Positions 1 to 12,099 of a stretch of 64,000 bases of DNA are shown here, piece by piece; the stretch's first letter is position 1; each line of letters begins with the position of its first letter. Both the position numbers and the translations under genes were made by a program. The notes beneath the pieces are model-generated. The model searched no databases. It was given only the letters and a program-made list of their open reading frames with translations, and was not told where the DNA came from. This DNA comes from Clytia hemisphaerica. Lineage: Eukaryota; Cnidaria; Hydrozoa; Leptothecata; Clytiidae. The stretch is taken from positions 1,806,080 to 1,870,079 of the forward strand of contig CACVBU010000910.1 of assembly GCA_902728285.1 (NCBI GenBank), in the 5' to 3' direction.

Positions 1-1
1 A

Positions 2-742
2 TGTTTCATTGTTATTGCAACTTCAGCCCTTGGAATGGGTGTTAACATCAGAAATATTAGGCATGTCATTCATGTTGGCCTACCAAAAGATGTGGAGGCA
101 TACATCCAGGAGATAGGAAGAGCAGGTCGTGATGGCCATTTAAGCACAGCAATGCTGTTTTATCGACCAGCCTGCGATTTTTCTCACTGCGAAGATGATG
201 ATCTAGTGAGAGTGGTTAAAAATAAAGAGGATTTATGTAGAAGGTTAGCCTTATTGAAATGCTTTAATGTTGTCCCAGATAACAAGTTATTGGAACATGA
301 TTGTTGTGATGTGTGTGAAAAATCCTGTATGTGTGATGTTTGTATTGGAGCTGTGCCAAATGTTCCAGAGCCTCCCGAACCCCTGCAAAAAGTAAGATCT
401 ACAGGTGAGAGGGAGAAACAAGCTGTTTTGGAATGTCTGGAGCAGCTTGCTTTCAGTGAGGTAGATAAACAATTACTGATTGACAATGTTGATTGCATTG
501 AAACAGATGCAGATATCTTGACTCTTGGTTTTGATGAACACAAAAGTATGTACATCATCAGAATTTTTATGGAAGTTTTTAATTACGGTGCACTTGAATC
601 TTCAACCATGACTACCAAATCAGCTGAAAGTGTTTCTGAATCAACAACAACAAATCAAAATGAAAGCCAAATTGATATGTTATCATTGGACCATCCATAC
701 CAAACAGATAACTTTAATCCTATAATACCTTGGAAGCCATGA
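2..742 (+). CDS. RecQ-like DNA helicase, C-terminal part (5' end outside window)
   Basis: The frame is open from base 2, so this is the 3' part of a longer gene or its last exon. The translation begins with helicase motif V ([12 protein letters not shown]) and continues into motif VI ([10 protein letters not shown]) with its arginine finger, the RecQ-family form of superfamily 2. A cysteine-rich stretch follows ([14 protein letters not shown]), like the RecQ zinc-binding subdomain, then about 110 residues with no recognised domain and a Ser/Thr/Asn-rich tail ending at TGA 740-742. There is no break in the visible part. RecQ proteins unwind DNA 3' to 5' in repair and recombination. Shortened RecQ-like paralogues are numerous in some invertebrates, so this may be such a copy rather than the WRN/BLM/RECQ1 orthologue. 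The first Met in frame (base 35) lies inside motif V and is not the real start. Confidence 0.85.
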   Translation, partial: CFIVIATSALGMGVNIRNIRHVIHVGLPKDVEAYIQEIGRAGRDGHLSTAMLFYRPACDFSHCEDDDLVRVVKNKEDLCRRLALLKCFNVVPDNKLLEHDCCDVCEKSCMCDVCIGAVPNVPEPPEPLQKVRSTGEREKQAVLECLEQLAFSEVDKQLLIDNVDCIETDADILTLGFDEHKSMYIIRIFMEVFNYGALESSTMTTKSAESVSESTTTNQNESQIDMLSLDHPYQTDNFNPIIPWKP

Positions 743-2405
743 AAACTTCTCATTTCAAAATAATAGAAAACAATATTTAGGTCTTCCTTTTTTCTTCTGA
801 AAATGCCAACAGTCCTCACTCTCCAAAATCTGTATCAGGTTGTATGGTGAAATCACAGCAACTTTGTTTACATTCGCAGGTATGAAAATTCCTTAGAAAA
901 TTTCATTTATTTATATTACTTTAGAGAAAGGTTTTTTACGGAGAAAGTTCAAAACAATATCGGGCCCAGTACCTTCGAAAAAACTTTCTGACGCGGTCTC
1001 GCAACATTCCGTAATGTAAACCTTCCAGATGTTGAAAATTTTCCCGACCTTCAGAGCTTTAGCGTGTCGGATGAAAATTTCACCATCTGGGTGCCAGATA
1101 AGAAAAAAACATTCAAATAGCATTTTATAACGACTAAACGACTATTGATGAAAATACCATTGATGTTACAGTGAAGTTTCCATAACAGGAGCAAGTAAGC
1201 GAATCGCAGGTTTATTAGAGTTATGGAGACTAGTAATGTTATAAGCTTAGGTTAATAAAGGGTTTAGACAACTTGGAGACATTCTTTATAGAGACTTCAC
1301 TTTTATTTATTTCTTAAGAAGATCTGATCTAAATTTTTGTTCTGGAGAGTATGGAATTCAATTTAAAATCGCTGCCTTGTTTACGTATAAACTAGTGAAA
1401 GAATTTTACTGTCTCCTAAACATTTTTAAATAATTTAAGAGTGCTTTCTATCGAAAGGAACGCTATTGGTCGAAAGTTACCTGATAGCTTTCCGTTGGAA
1501 AGAACTCATTTACTATAATACCTTTTATCTCTCGCTCGTCTGTAATTTTTCCTTGTTCGAGGATGGCTTGCGTGATGGATGCAGCTATCTCAAGGTTGGT
1601 GGTATGAATAAATCTAAAAGTTAATTCAATTCATTAGCATCTAGCCCTCCAGTCTGTTTGACTGAAAACCTTGACTTAAACCTTGTAATATTGATATTTG
1701 CATCGATGTGAATCATATTGTACCAGATAGGCCAAAAATGCAACACAATTTAAAACGGTTAAGGATGTAATGTATCTAAGTTTATTTAACCAGATATTAT
1801 TTAGGCACCTTAGACCATACTCTATAATTTCATTTCTAGCCCAAAACTTAATTTAGCAACATTGAAGAAATTTTTTGTAAAAGAAAATGGGGTTTTCAGC
1901 CATAACAACGGAATTAAAAACGGTTCCCAGTATAAAATAAAATAAACAACCATATTGTAGAAGAATCGTTTACCTTTTCGATAAAACGTAGCATTTTCCA
2001 TCTTTGAAGGTAGCTCGGTAAAGAGACCTCACCTTGTCTTAAAGGAAAGAAGAAACATTCAGTTTGAGAAATATATTTAGTGGCAAAGATTCTTCAAAGT
2101 TGTTGTAATTGCGGTAGGATAAGTTTTGGAATACTTTTTATAACATATGTACTAATGGGGCATTCTCTCTAAAATGGGGTGTTGTTATAGAGAAAATTCT
2201 CGAAAGTCCTTTTAGTACTTATATATGTCTGATATCTTAATTACCATACCGATACTCTCTGTTCTATTGAGCTTTGAAGGGGTAGGGTAAATTTGGCTTA
2301 GATAGCCTTATAGATAGTCGTTCAATATTTGGAGTGAAGGTAGAGCAGCAGAAAAAAAGGCTAAATAAAAAAAAAGACGCTAGGTTAGCATATTTAGCAT
2401 ATATA
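743..2405. other. No gene recognised
   Basis: AT-rich sequence downstream of the helicase. AATAAA occurs near 1254 and could serve as a poly(A) signal. Open frames are short and show no family features. No clear repeat was resolved here. Confidence 0.5.
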
Positions 2406-2415
2406 GTTAGTTATT

Positions 2416-3576
2416 GGGCAGGTCTAAAACGCGTAATACCTACTACTTAATACTTAATACTGACTACCTAATCCGTTTGTATACTTTACAGACCAGAACT
2501 TTCAGGCCCTGACTCTCCTTCGCATGTTCTCTATTCTAAGTCTCGTGGAATTTGAATGCTAACACATAAGTCTTGGCTTTATATTTACCTAAAGTCTTTC
2601 AATGTGTTATCTAAAAGAATATTTAAATATTTGCATTAAAGTAAATATTTTCTTTGCCCCATATAAGTACAAAGCAAAAGGTAATTATCTTAGTTTTTTT
2701 GTTTTTCCTGCTCTCTTATCACTTTGATCTAATTATATAAGAAAACATATGTAAATATTCAAATCAATTATTCTTACACACCCCTGTCTCCTTTATAAAG
2801 ATCCAATCGGCTAAAACGTTATTTAAATGCTCTTCGAAATTAAATATAGGTCATTAATTGTATCCTTTTGTATTATCTGCATCATATGGAGCAGTGTCAT
2901 AGTACTTCTTGAGATTGGCTCGTAGGGCTTTATATTCAATAACTATAATAATATTTTTGTCAAATAATGTCACTTTGTCAATAATAGGCAAAAGTTCAAT
3001 GAGCACCGCATTTTCTACTAGAAATTTCTATCTAGTGATATTTAAAGCATCTTATTCAGCACATTAATAATTCTTACTATAATGAAGTTTAAAAAGGCCA
3101 TATTAAATGACCCTGTCAATATTCTGGCTCGAAAGGGTAACTTGTAAATCAGGTTTGTAATAAAATCAAGTCATGTCTAAATATTCTCTGCCATCTACTT
3201 CAGTTACGTCTGCTCCAATGAAACAGGGGCATACTTACTTATTTTAAATTTTCAGATCGACTGATTCTTATAAATAAAGCTAATATGAGCTAACGAAATA
3301 TTTTTCTCCTACGAAAAAGTGTGTCTCGACAAAATGTGTGTAGTCTGTAAACGTTATAGAAAAAAGCGCGGGAAAATAAAGTGAAGAGCAAAAAAGAGAG
3401 AAAATACATTCATGTCTTCAAAACACTATAAGACAAAAAGTTGAAATTTTTTTAACACCAAATTTTCGGATCAGGTCGAATTGGGCATGCTGATTATTTT
3501 AAAGGTGTATACAGTAAATATTAAGTATTAAGTAGTAAGTATTAAGTAGTAGGTACTAGGCGTTTTAGACCTGCCC
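2416..3576. mobile_element. Non-autonomous DNA transposon, Mutator-like by target duplication
   Basis: Both ends read inward as GGGCAGGTCTAAAACGC and stay alike for about 40 bp (two mismatches), with a TACCTACTACTTAATACTTA stretch inside. The 10-bp sequence GTTAGTTATT directly precedes the left end (2406-2415) and directly follows the right end (3577-3586), a perfect target-site duplication. There is no coding capacity in the 1161-bp body. Duplications of 9-10 bp with long inverted repeats are usual for Mutator-like elements; the family assignment is inferred from that alone, the boundaries are seen directly. Confidence 0.85.
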
Positions 3577-4099
3577 GTTAGTTATTGGTGTAAATGGTCC
3601 CTCAGGCCAAATTATTCTAATATCTTTAATGCCCCAAATTAAAAAATTCGCAAGGGATCCTTTGAGACTATGTCTATGTAAGAGTAAAGCAATACCACTT
3701 ATGGAAGGAGAGATAATTTTCAAGGTTTAATGGTTTACACAATCGAAAAGATTTGGGATCAAATCCTAAAGGAGAGTTAAAATTAGTCCAAATGTTAGTT
3801 ATAGAACAGCAATCTAATACACGATAAATAAAAAAACTTATTAACTGGCTACTTTACGCAAGTGGTCCAATATGGAAATAGCGCGTTTTCGTTGGCTTAG
3901 AACGTCTTGACAACGGGCCAATATTTCCTGTATTGCCCACTTGTATATAGCAACGCAAAATGGTAGCACAAAATGTAAACAAATCAGAGGCGGATCAAAT
4001 CAGACGGGGAAAAAAGTGAAGAGAAGTGAAATTTTGTGACAGTAAATTTACAAATATAATACAATTAAAAATCAAAACAATTTTTTTTTAAACTACAAA

Positions 4100-4640
4100 A
4101 TGAGCAGTCAAGAAAGTCTTGCGGAACCAATGGACATTTCTTTCAATCTTGGTGTGTTTGATGATCATTCAACCAATGACGAATTGATAAATTCATAAAA
4201 GACTCCAAGAACAAAAACACCAGTTACAATACCAACCAAGGATGTAATCGTTTGAATGAATTTATGAAGAAACGATATCCAAATGAATCCAGATCGTTTT
4301 GGGCATTGTCGAACCAATAACTAGATAGTCTTATGTGTCAGTTTTTCATGAAAGCAACCAAGAAAATTATCAAGAATGCAGCTGATGACAAACTGTACGA
4401 GCCAGACACACTGAACAGCTTTCGGAATTTTTGGCAACGAAAATTTGATGAAATCGGTCGAAAGGATGACCTAAAATTGAGCAAAGATCACGAAAAGTTC
4501 TTTCTAGTAGGCGAAAGCAACTCACTTAGCTGGGGAAAGGAGGAAAACCCAATGCTTGTCGTCCATTGGAACAGGAGGAAGTTGAACGCTCATATGAAAG
4601 TGACTTTTTTGGATTTTCTACCCTGATGATGACCCTTATA
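4100..4640 (+). pseudogene. Crypton tyrosine recombinase, N-terminal half (broken)
   Basis: An ATG at 4100 in good context opens a short acidic leader (MSSQESLAEPMDIS). After a frameshift near 4185 the frame continues with FIKDSKNKNT, a UGA-free stretch to a TAA at 4317-4319, then LDSLMCQFFMKATKK and YEPDTLNSFRNFWQRKF. The last motifs match the core-binding (SAM-like) domain of Crypton/DUF3504 recombinases, which bind DNA ahead of the catalytic domain. The coding trace then shifts frame again (EEVERSYESDFF near 4580-4620) and stops where the CCAGTGGGCACG element begins. The catalytic half resumes at about 13845, so the two were one gene before the insertion. KCTD1/QRICH1/ZMYM-type domesticated relatives share this domain, but the damage and surroundings argue for an element copy. 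Confidence 0.75.
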
Positions 4641-4777
4641 CCCAGTGGGCACGATATGTCCTGCAAGACATCCAACAAGACGCCTGGCCAGGCGTCCCGT
4701 GGATATCTGACAGACGTACTGAAATGAAAGACCTGACAGACGTCTCACTCAGGATTTGGCGGAGACGTCTCGGGGAT

Positions 4778-5031
4778 TATGTCTTTACGACGATCCTCGA
4801 GACGTCTTAATATGGTCAGATATTTAAAAAATACGTCTGTATTACGTCTTAAAGATGTCTGAATTTCAGGTAAGATCCAACAGTACTTGGCAATTTCGGG
4901 AAAATATGTCTTTACGACGATCCTCGAGACGTCTTAATATGGTCAGATATTTAAAAAATGCGTCTGTAATATGTCTTAAAGATGTCTGAATTTGAGGTAA
5001 GACCCAACAGTACTTGGCGATTTGACAGGAA
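4778..5031. repeat. Two-copy tandem repeat, 127-bp unit, GACGTC-containing
   Basis: Copies 4778-4904 and 4905-5031 share the run from TATGTCTTTACGACGATCC through AGTACTTGGC with only a few substitutions. Each contains a GACGTC near its start. They lie in the left subterminal zone of the 9.1-kb element and may be binding sites for its transposition protein (inference). Confidence 0.85.
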
Positions 5032-5975
5032 TTTATCTGATTTCGACTTACTACCAAACATCTTAATTACAATCAAAGAGGGCATATAATTCAAAGACAG
5101 TAAATTGACACGATGGTTTTCAAGGTTTGATAATATCTTTTTTATGGAAATAATTAAAACTTTCATATATAATTCTAGGTATCTAATATATTTTTTATGT
5201 TAAAATACTTTACTTAAAACTTTTATAAAATATAAGTTTTGGTACCGTTATAACTTCAAATGAAGGCCCGAGGCGTTTATTGATTTTTTTTATTTTAAGG
5301 TAGGCGTTTATTCAAGGATGGCTTTAAAGACGCTTTATTTGACGTAATACGTTATGTACTAAAAATCTAAGGCTAAAATATGCCAACGAAGTAAAAGCCC
5401 GAAGGGCTAGAAGTGAATCCTTAGTTTTTCTCAGGTAAGACAAAGTGAAGTTTTAAACTACCGATTTCTTGTGAAATTACACTGAGTAAACCATACATAG
5501 AAGAATCGCTTCTAGCCCTTCCAGCTTTTAATTCATTCATCTATTTTTTTTTTTTTTTGCCCAGCGTGTGCCACCCTCGCGATCTGGGGCATCTTTTAAT
5601 ATTTTTTAAAGTCCGTCCTTGACAACAGCATCGTCCGCCTTGACTTTCGCGATAGTACATTCTAAGGTAAGTGTGTTAAAACTTTTATAATAAATACGTT
5701 CATACATTTCAAATGGAGGATTTTCAGAAGGTAGCAAAAATTCTTAAATGTATCCATAATATAATAAGTTGTTTGTTCCAATAAATAACTGAAAATTGTT
5801 TTTCCAGATTTCAATAATATTTCGACGTGAAATTGCCCCTCCCCTACTTGCGAAGTTTACAATGTTTTTCAGCGGCCATCGGATCTTGTTATTAACCCTT
5901 TAATCAATTTTTGAAAATACTTTCAGCTGTCAAAGGAGAACTTTGCTCTAAATAATCTGTTTAAACCAATGTTTA

Positions 5976-6196
5976 CCTTAACGGAACTAATTTTCGCGTT
6001 TTTTGGTGTCTACCGCGAAAATTAGTTCCGCGATCGAAATGCAAATTTTACTAGAAATCCTTGAAAACCCCTAGGAAAATGAAAGAATTTAGACAAAAAG
6101 TGAGTGTCTACAGCGAAAATTTGTTCCGCAAATGATGAAAATTTCGTGCCCACTCACTGCGAAAATAAGTTCCCGCTAAGATTAGTTCCCTTAAGG
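5976..6196. mobile_element. MITE with TA target duplication (CCTTAACGGAACTAAT ends)
   Basis: The left end CCTTAACGGAACTAATTTTC and the right end, reverse-complemented CCTTAAGGGAACTAATC, are inverted repeats bounded by TA dinucleotides (5974-5975, 6197-6198). The interior repeats GCGAAAATTAGTTCC several times in both orientations. TA flanks suggest a Tc1/mariner-type mobiliser. It supplies the last codons and the stop of the DUF4806 gene. Confidence 0.7.
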
Positions 6197-8557
6197 TAGC
6201 CTTTTTGAGATTTTTCAGCTCCCTAAACAATTTGGGTAATTGAGAGCACACACTATCGTACTTACTTTGCAGAGCCTCCAATAAGTTGGGAAAAGTTGCA
6301 TCAAAGCCCGTTTTATTCCCTGTCCCATCCCAGTTAAGTGACGAGAGCACTTTGTTCGTTGTTATCCTAAAAAATAAAAGCGGAGTGAAATCATATTACA
6401 TAAATACATAGTAACATTCGATTCTTCAATTCGGCGACATAAATCAATTATATCAAATTATAGTAAGCTGATATTTAAATACGAAAGAGAGTTGCCGGTT
6501 CTACAATCAAAATTAATCAGATGTCATCAAAATTTCGTTCATTCAGTGTATTGGAATGGGCAGACAATTCCCTAATCCGCCAGATAAAATTCTACATTGG
6601 TTGAAAAGTAAATAAACAGAAGAGCTATAGAAATAACTTACAATGCCAGCATTCTTCTTAAGATGGCTCGGGCGTCATTTCCACCAACAGTCATCAGGAG
6701 GTCAATCTGATAGCATGAATAGAAATATAAAACAGTTCCATTGTATTTATGAAAACAAATTTTCTACCTAATTTGCAGATCTTGGTGGAGAGTTATTGCA
6801 AAAAAAAAAAAAATAGATTGATAATATCTTCCCTTAGAAAAAGCATCAAAACAAATAACTGACGTTAGAAGCTTGATTTAGATATTTGCTAAAAACATCT
6901 TCAAACGTACCAGTTTCTCATATTCCGACTGGTTCGACAGGCTTCGCTCAAATTCGATCAATTGCTCTAGGGTATCACACCGAGCAGGCGAACTCCGTTG
7001 ATAGAGTTTTTCGTTTCCATTCCATGTATCATTTTTTTTAGACATTTCTTTATATCTAAAAGGAGCTTCACAGTCTTTCTTTGGTAATCTAAAACGAGAA
7101 AAGCTTATATTATTTGACATGAATGAATATCGTTTCGTGCAGTTATGTGGTATAAGGCATCTATCAAAGATAATCCACTGTTAAAAGCACACAACTCTCT
7201 AATGGGTGCTTAGTCTGCAAAACTAACACTCCTCAAATTTTAATCTTCCAAACTCAAGGGACAAAATAACCACACATAAAATGTTTTTGCACAAGCTGCT
7301 GCACATAAAGCAGCATCTACTAAAAATCGTACCTGCTGTAGATAGCGGATAGCGCTCCTTATTTTTTGAGCATGACATCTTTGTTAGAGCGTTTGCCTAA
7401 AAATAAAGAAGTCAAAAGTTGTGATGATGAGATTTTCAAACTTTTCTTAGATGTAACAAACAACCTTTTGCGCTCAGTTGTGTCTATTGAACCCCAAACA
7501 AAAGCAATATTTCTCCTCTCCGTTTAAGGTCTGTCAAAAACCTAAATCTTATGAACACTTTTTAACAGTGGCAACCTAATATATATCTGATAACGGACGA
7601 AAGATTATAAACAAATTATTTTTGACCTGTGTCACTGCTGCTTTCGTTAAAGCCAAGAGATTTCCGAGCATAGGGAGAATTCTTTAATGCAAGGCATGGG
7701 GATTTTCTTGTCGAACACAAAAAGTTACTGTTGGAATCTGAGGAAAACAAGATATAATTAATCATTAACGCTGGTTTGAGTACGGATTACATTACACTTT
7801 GGAGCTACTGTACTATACGGAATAGAAAAAAGACTAAAATTCTCTAGATGTTCTACCATGGACTCATTAATTTATTTTGCGTTCATTTATAAGCCTTGAA
7901 AGTCTTTTACTATAAGTACCTCGACTGTCAGTTATTTGGAAGTGAGTCTCTTTTGTAGGAGTTCTTTCGGTGTCAGATGCTGAAATAAAAAAGGGAAAAT
8001 TAAAAGCGTGCCATTTTCCATGTTTCATCCAAAAGTGCCTACATAGTGCCTATGAACTATTTTTCAACTGTCCCATGGCTTTCACGGTCCTGCAGAAGCC
8101 TTGGCCCGAATATCATGAAATATAAAAAACAAGGCATTCTTTTACCTCTCCAGTAATTTTCATCTTCATCGTCCTCAGAATCTGGCACGTTGTAAGCTGA
8201 ATTTGGTGGTGGATCCTCACGCCTGTCTGATTCTAGAAAATAAAGAAGAAGGGTCTTCAAATCATTGCCCTTATGAAAACGAAAGGTTTTTGCTAAGCAC
8301 GGGGTTTTTGCTAAACACGGGGTTTAGTATAATTTGATGCTCCATAATCAAGCTTTACTGAAGCATATCAAGTTTTAACTGAAATTTACCATATGCTTAT
8401 AAGAAAAATAGAGTGTAGTTGACATTTTAGAGATGCTTACTTGATCTTTTTGTAAGGGAGTCTGGTTTTCTCTTGACAGGGGATTCTGGTTCCTTGGCAA
8501 AAGAACCGACAGGCGAAGATCCTCCTTTATTTGGAGGTCGATCTGGATAGGATTTAT
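6108..8557 (-). pseudogene. DUF4806-domain protein gene, at least eight exons
   Basis: Exons with GT-AG borders can be followed on the minus strand: 8557-8441, 8232-8146, 7979-7920, 7737-7627, 7396-7333, 7088-6911, 6706-6642 and 6366-6108. Phases agree across all junctions. The first four encode a Ser/Pro/acidic-rich, probably disordered region (PDSEDDEDENYW). The last three encode a DUF4806 domain: LEQLIEFERSL, then KL-IDLLMTVGGNDARAILRRML, then NWDGTGNKTGF, the conserved GG and NW-G-G-K-F features of the family. Function of DUF4806 is unknown. One in-frame TAA lies in exon 7396-7333; everything else is open, so it is recently damaged, wrongly sequenced there, or that exon is skipped in some other way. 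The stop and final 30 residues come from an inserted MITE. The true first exon was not found. Confidence 0.72.
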
Positions 8558-8797
8558 CTGAAGAAAAAATAATATGAAATAATTTCTTGAAATACTCTTA
8601 AAATATGCCTAATAACCAAAAAGAGTCATAAATAAAGTAGAAATTCTTAATATTTATCTATTAAAGGGGATAATTTAGACTAGAAGACTGAAAACTTTAA
8701 GGGATAGTGATAATTTGCCCGTAAAGACAAAAATTGGCAAATGTTATTGATTAAATAAAGTATGGAGTGACATGAGAATCCTTTTAGCAATGCTTAC

Positions 8798-8924
8798 TTT
8801 GTGATCATTTCGTAAGGGAGTCTGGTTTTCTCTTGACATGTGATTCTGGTGTTTCTGTTTTCTTTGCACAAGAACTGTTGGGTGAGGATCTTCCTTTCTT
8901 TGGAGGTGGATCCGGATAGGATTT
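8798..8924 (-). pseudogene. Duplicated, decayed copy of the first DUF4806-gene exon
   Basis: This segment repeats exon 8557-8441 (KSYPDPPPKKGRSSP against KSYPDRPPNKGGSSP, and shared VKRKPDSLTK before the donor). Its donor GTAAGC is kept, but the arginine after LTK has become TGA and the acceptor AG is not conserved. It shows a local tandem exon duplication inside the gene, with the upstream copy dead. Confidence 0.7.
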
Positions 8925-9531
8925 AAAAACTTTAAAAAAACTTTAGGGACTGTCCACATAAGATGTTACTTCTTTTAACAGCTTAAGAACGAAAAAGGCT
9001 CGGACTCCTCCCTCTCTACTCTATATCTTATCGGCCAAAAAATTCTTCACAGATTACACTTTTAAAGCCTTTTTTTTTAATCTTACTTTTTTTTTTTTTA
9101 TATTAATTTTACAATTAGTCAAGCCTTGGACATATAGACATATTTTCCAAAATGGTATATACTCCATGCCTCTCTGCTTAATGCTCAGCAATTAAAGAGA
9201 AGGATCAAGAGGGTAAGTGGAGCAATCCAGGAAGAAAGAGTGGCGCCCTACCCTACCTTCCGGTAGACAGCTATCGAAAGAGGAGCCTTCGGGAGCCTTA
9301 TAGACTGTATACAATCCTTAGCAAATAAAGATTTTTAACTAATTCTAGTAGTACTAGTACATTTGTTGGATCTTTCTGTTAACTCATTGTGAGGTCTTTT
9401 CTGTATTATAACATAGACATCAGAATCTTAGTCAGTTCTACAGTAGTTTTCATTGTTGAAATTGATCAATGTCGTAACATAATCATGGAGCCGTCTTTAC
9501 TACCCAAACTGTTAAAACATTCAATTTTCAG

Positions 9532-9709
9532 GATAAAAGTAGTGGAAATGTTTGATCATGTTGTAGAAAAAAATTGTTTTGACAAAAATCATATGCGACT
9601 TAAGAAAGATTTCCGAGCACTTGCTTGGTTCAGACATTCAGTTCTTAAAGAAAGAGAGCAATACATCGATCCAAGTCACGTTACCTTAATGCAAACTAAG
9701 ATAACGCAG
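9532..9709 (+). CDS. Unrecognised 178-bp exon
   Basis: The stretch is bounded by TTTTCAG and CAG|GTCAGG, and is open in one frame (KVVEMFDHVVEKN, then KDFRALAWFRHSVLKEREQY). The composition is protein-like and the splice signals are good, but I do not recognise the family and did not find the partner exons. It is on the same strand as the kinase gene 600 bp downstream and inside the 9.1-kb element. Confidence 0.4.
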
Positions 9710-10335
9710 GTCAGGACACACATTTGTCAAAACCCAACACATATAATACCCATATTTGATTCGTTCAAAAGCACAAAAGTGGGGTTGTTGTCCAGATATG
9801 AATTAAACAGTACTGATCTGATTTAACTTTATTAGCTATTAGCTATATTTTTCCAGTTTTATTAAAATTTTGCAAAATAATAACATATTGAACACTTAAC
9901 TTGAAAATATTCAAGTGGGAAATTATGTAATAGTTCTTACCATAAAAAGGTTGGGCACCCTTGGTATGTTAAATGATGTTCGTTGAGATTAAGTTCAAAC
10001 CACAAAATAGAATGAAAATACCACAAAATAGCATTAAAAAACACAGAATTTCCTCTCATATGCTTCTTCTTGTTGGCGGACATGTGAGTGGTGGTGATAC
10101 GGCCAAGAGATTGGTACCGTGATTTATAAGGGCTTGTCTACATTATGGTCGTAGAAAAAAATTGTTTTTATACTTTGTTCTGCTTTTAAGATGTAAAGTG
10201 GTCTTAAAGGTATTACGGACACACTTACGCGCAACGTTAATCTGAAAAATATTGATTTTTCACTCTAGTAAGTGTAACCACGACGCCGAGAATCTAACCA
10301 AAAATGGCGGATGCTGTAAACTACTTGTATTTATG

Positions 10336-12096
10336 ATGGAAAATTCTGAAGCCTCAATCAAGGATCAAGATCAAAATGTTCAAAGTAAAATTATACATAA
10401 AAAGAGGTAGGTTATTTCGAAATTAAAGGATAAAATACTTCATTGATATATTCCTCAAAATTCCCCTTACAGTAAAAAGGGGAAATGTATGGCTATTTTC
10501 TTATTTCTGTTTTTCAGTCGTCATAACACATAGCTTTACTGATAGTTGTTCAACCACGGCAGAACACAACATGTATGTCAGTGCATTAAGAAAGTTTGTG
10601 GGCAGAGGGCCAAACACTCCAGTTGTTTTTTTAACTTTGGCAGGTCCATTCAGAGCATTTTGGCACCCATTTCTATGCTATGGCCCTTTCATTATTGTCC
10701 GGTGTTCAAAGTATTCGATCTTGACACCGGACATTTGGCACCGGACATTTTCTGTGTCCAGTGTATAGGCGTCCCTTTCTCTCATTTACCCCACAAGTAC
10801 CACCATTAATACTACAATATATTTGAAGCCTGACGTCTCAGTTGCAGAGATTTCATCTAATTTGTGATTGTTAAATGCTGAGAGATCTTATCTTAAAATG
10901 CTGCTCTGTTCTCTGCTGTACAATCCCACGATACATTTTGTCACACACCAGACTTTTAGATGTCTGGTGCGTCCTAATAAAGACAAAATTTGCTTATGCC
11001 ACTAAAATTCCTGATTGAATATAGTTGGACAGAATTCTTCTTAGAATTTACATATTTATACATTTTATTGTTTATTATATTAAAATTCTTATTTCCCAAC
11101 ATTATAACATTTTTCTTGTGTTTTCAGAAAGAAGAGACACAGAAGAAGTGAGGCTGGCAGAAAGAAACAGAATGCCAAAACCAAAGTCAGACAAAACGTC
11201 AGCAAAGCAAAATTCAAAGCGAAATTGGAGCTTGGGAAAAAGAATGATACTATCACAAAATTGCAGGAGAGATTAATGAAATTTTGCCGCAAAACACTGC
11301 CAAACTTATCCTCTGTCAGCACAAAAACAGTCATTGCAACAAATGTTAAGAGCCATATAAATACTACAAACTCTAAGGATTTCATAATACGACAACTGGA
11401 AGGAATTCCAAAAGTGAATCCAAATGATTTTGACTTCATTGATTACAATGTTTGATCTGGAGTTTTTGGGTCTGTGAAGCTTGGGCGAATAAAAACTTTG
11501 AACTCCAAAATTGCAGCCAAAGTGTTGGATGAAAAGACATCAAGCAGAAGTCTTCTGGCTGAGGTTGTTACTCTTCCTACGTTATCTGGAAGTCAATATC
11601 TTCCCTTTTGTTATGGTTTATTTGATGATACCGACAAACCTAAGGAACCATCAAATAAATGTATCCTTATGGAGTTTTTAGGCCAAGTTAATGGAGATAT
11701 GTATTCCCCGTATCCAACCTTGGCAAAGATGGCATCTTCACGGTTGTTAAATCACACAATTATAAGACATATTTTCTCCTTAATTCTTGAAGGTGTTCAA
11801 TTTCTCCACTTGAAAGGTATTTTGCATAATGATATAAAGGCTGACATTATTGTAGTATGCAAGGAACGTGTTGTTCTTATTGATTTTGGCAAAGCAACAA
11901 TGATAAAATGTCCAGTGACATATAATATCAAGAAGGCAGACCAAGTGACTTATAACCTAATACCACAGACATCTGGCACATGAATTGCGCAACAAAACAA
12001 ATTCAAAACAAACAAAACTTACAGACATTTATTCCATCGGTTATATGTTCAAACACGTGGCAGCTACTCTATCGTACAAGCCCCTCATTGAACTAG
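10336..12096 (+). pseudogene. Protein kinase with HND catalytic loop (copy 1)
   Basis: Exon 1 (10336-10406, MENSEASIKDQDQNVQSK) ends with AAAAGAG|GTAGGT; exon 2 starts at 11128 after TTTTCAG and stays in phase. A lysine-rich, probably coiled leader of about 100 residues precedes a Ser/Thr/Tyr kinase domain: glycine loop SGVFGSVKLG, lysine in AAKVLDE, alpha-C glutamate in LLAEVV, catalytic loop HNDIKADIIV (HND instead of HRD) and LIDFGKAT. Damage: TGA at 11453-11455 replaces the first glycine codon of the loop, and a frameshift near 11965 moves the C-lobe (HELRN, DIYSIGYMF) to another frame. The coding trace fades after a possible donor at 12097. Specific kinase family not recognised. It lies in the 9.1-kb element and resembles the kinase at 14.7-15.7 kb. 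Confidence 0.75.
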
Positions 12097-12099
12097 GTA

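Noticed and set aside
10680-10770. Repeated ACACCGGACATT phrases as a regulatory array
   Set aside because: Only two or three partial copies in a short stretch, without further structure.
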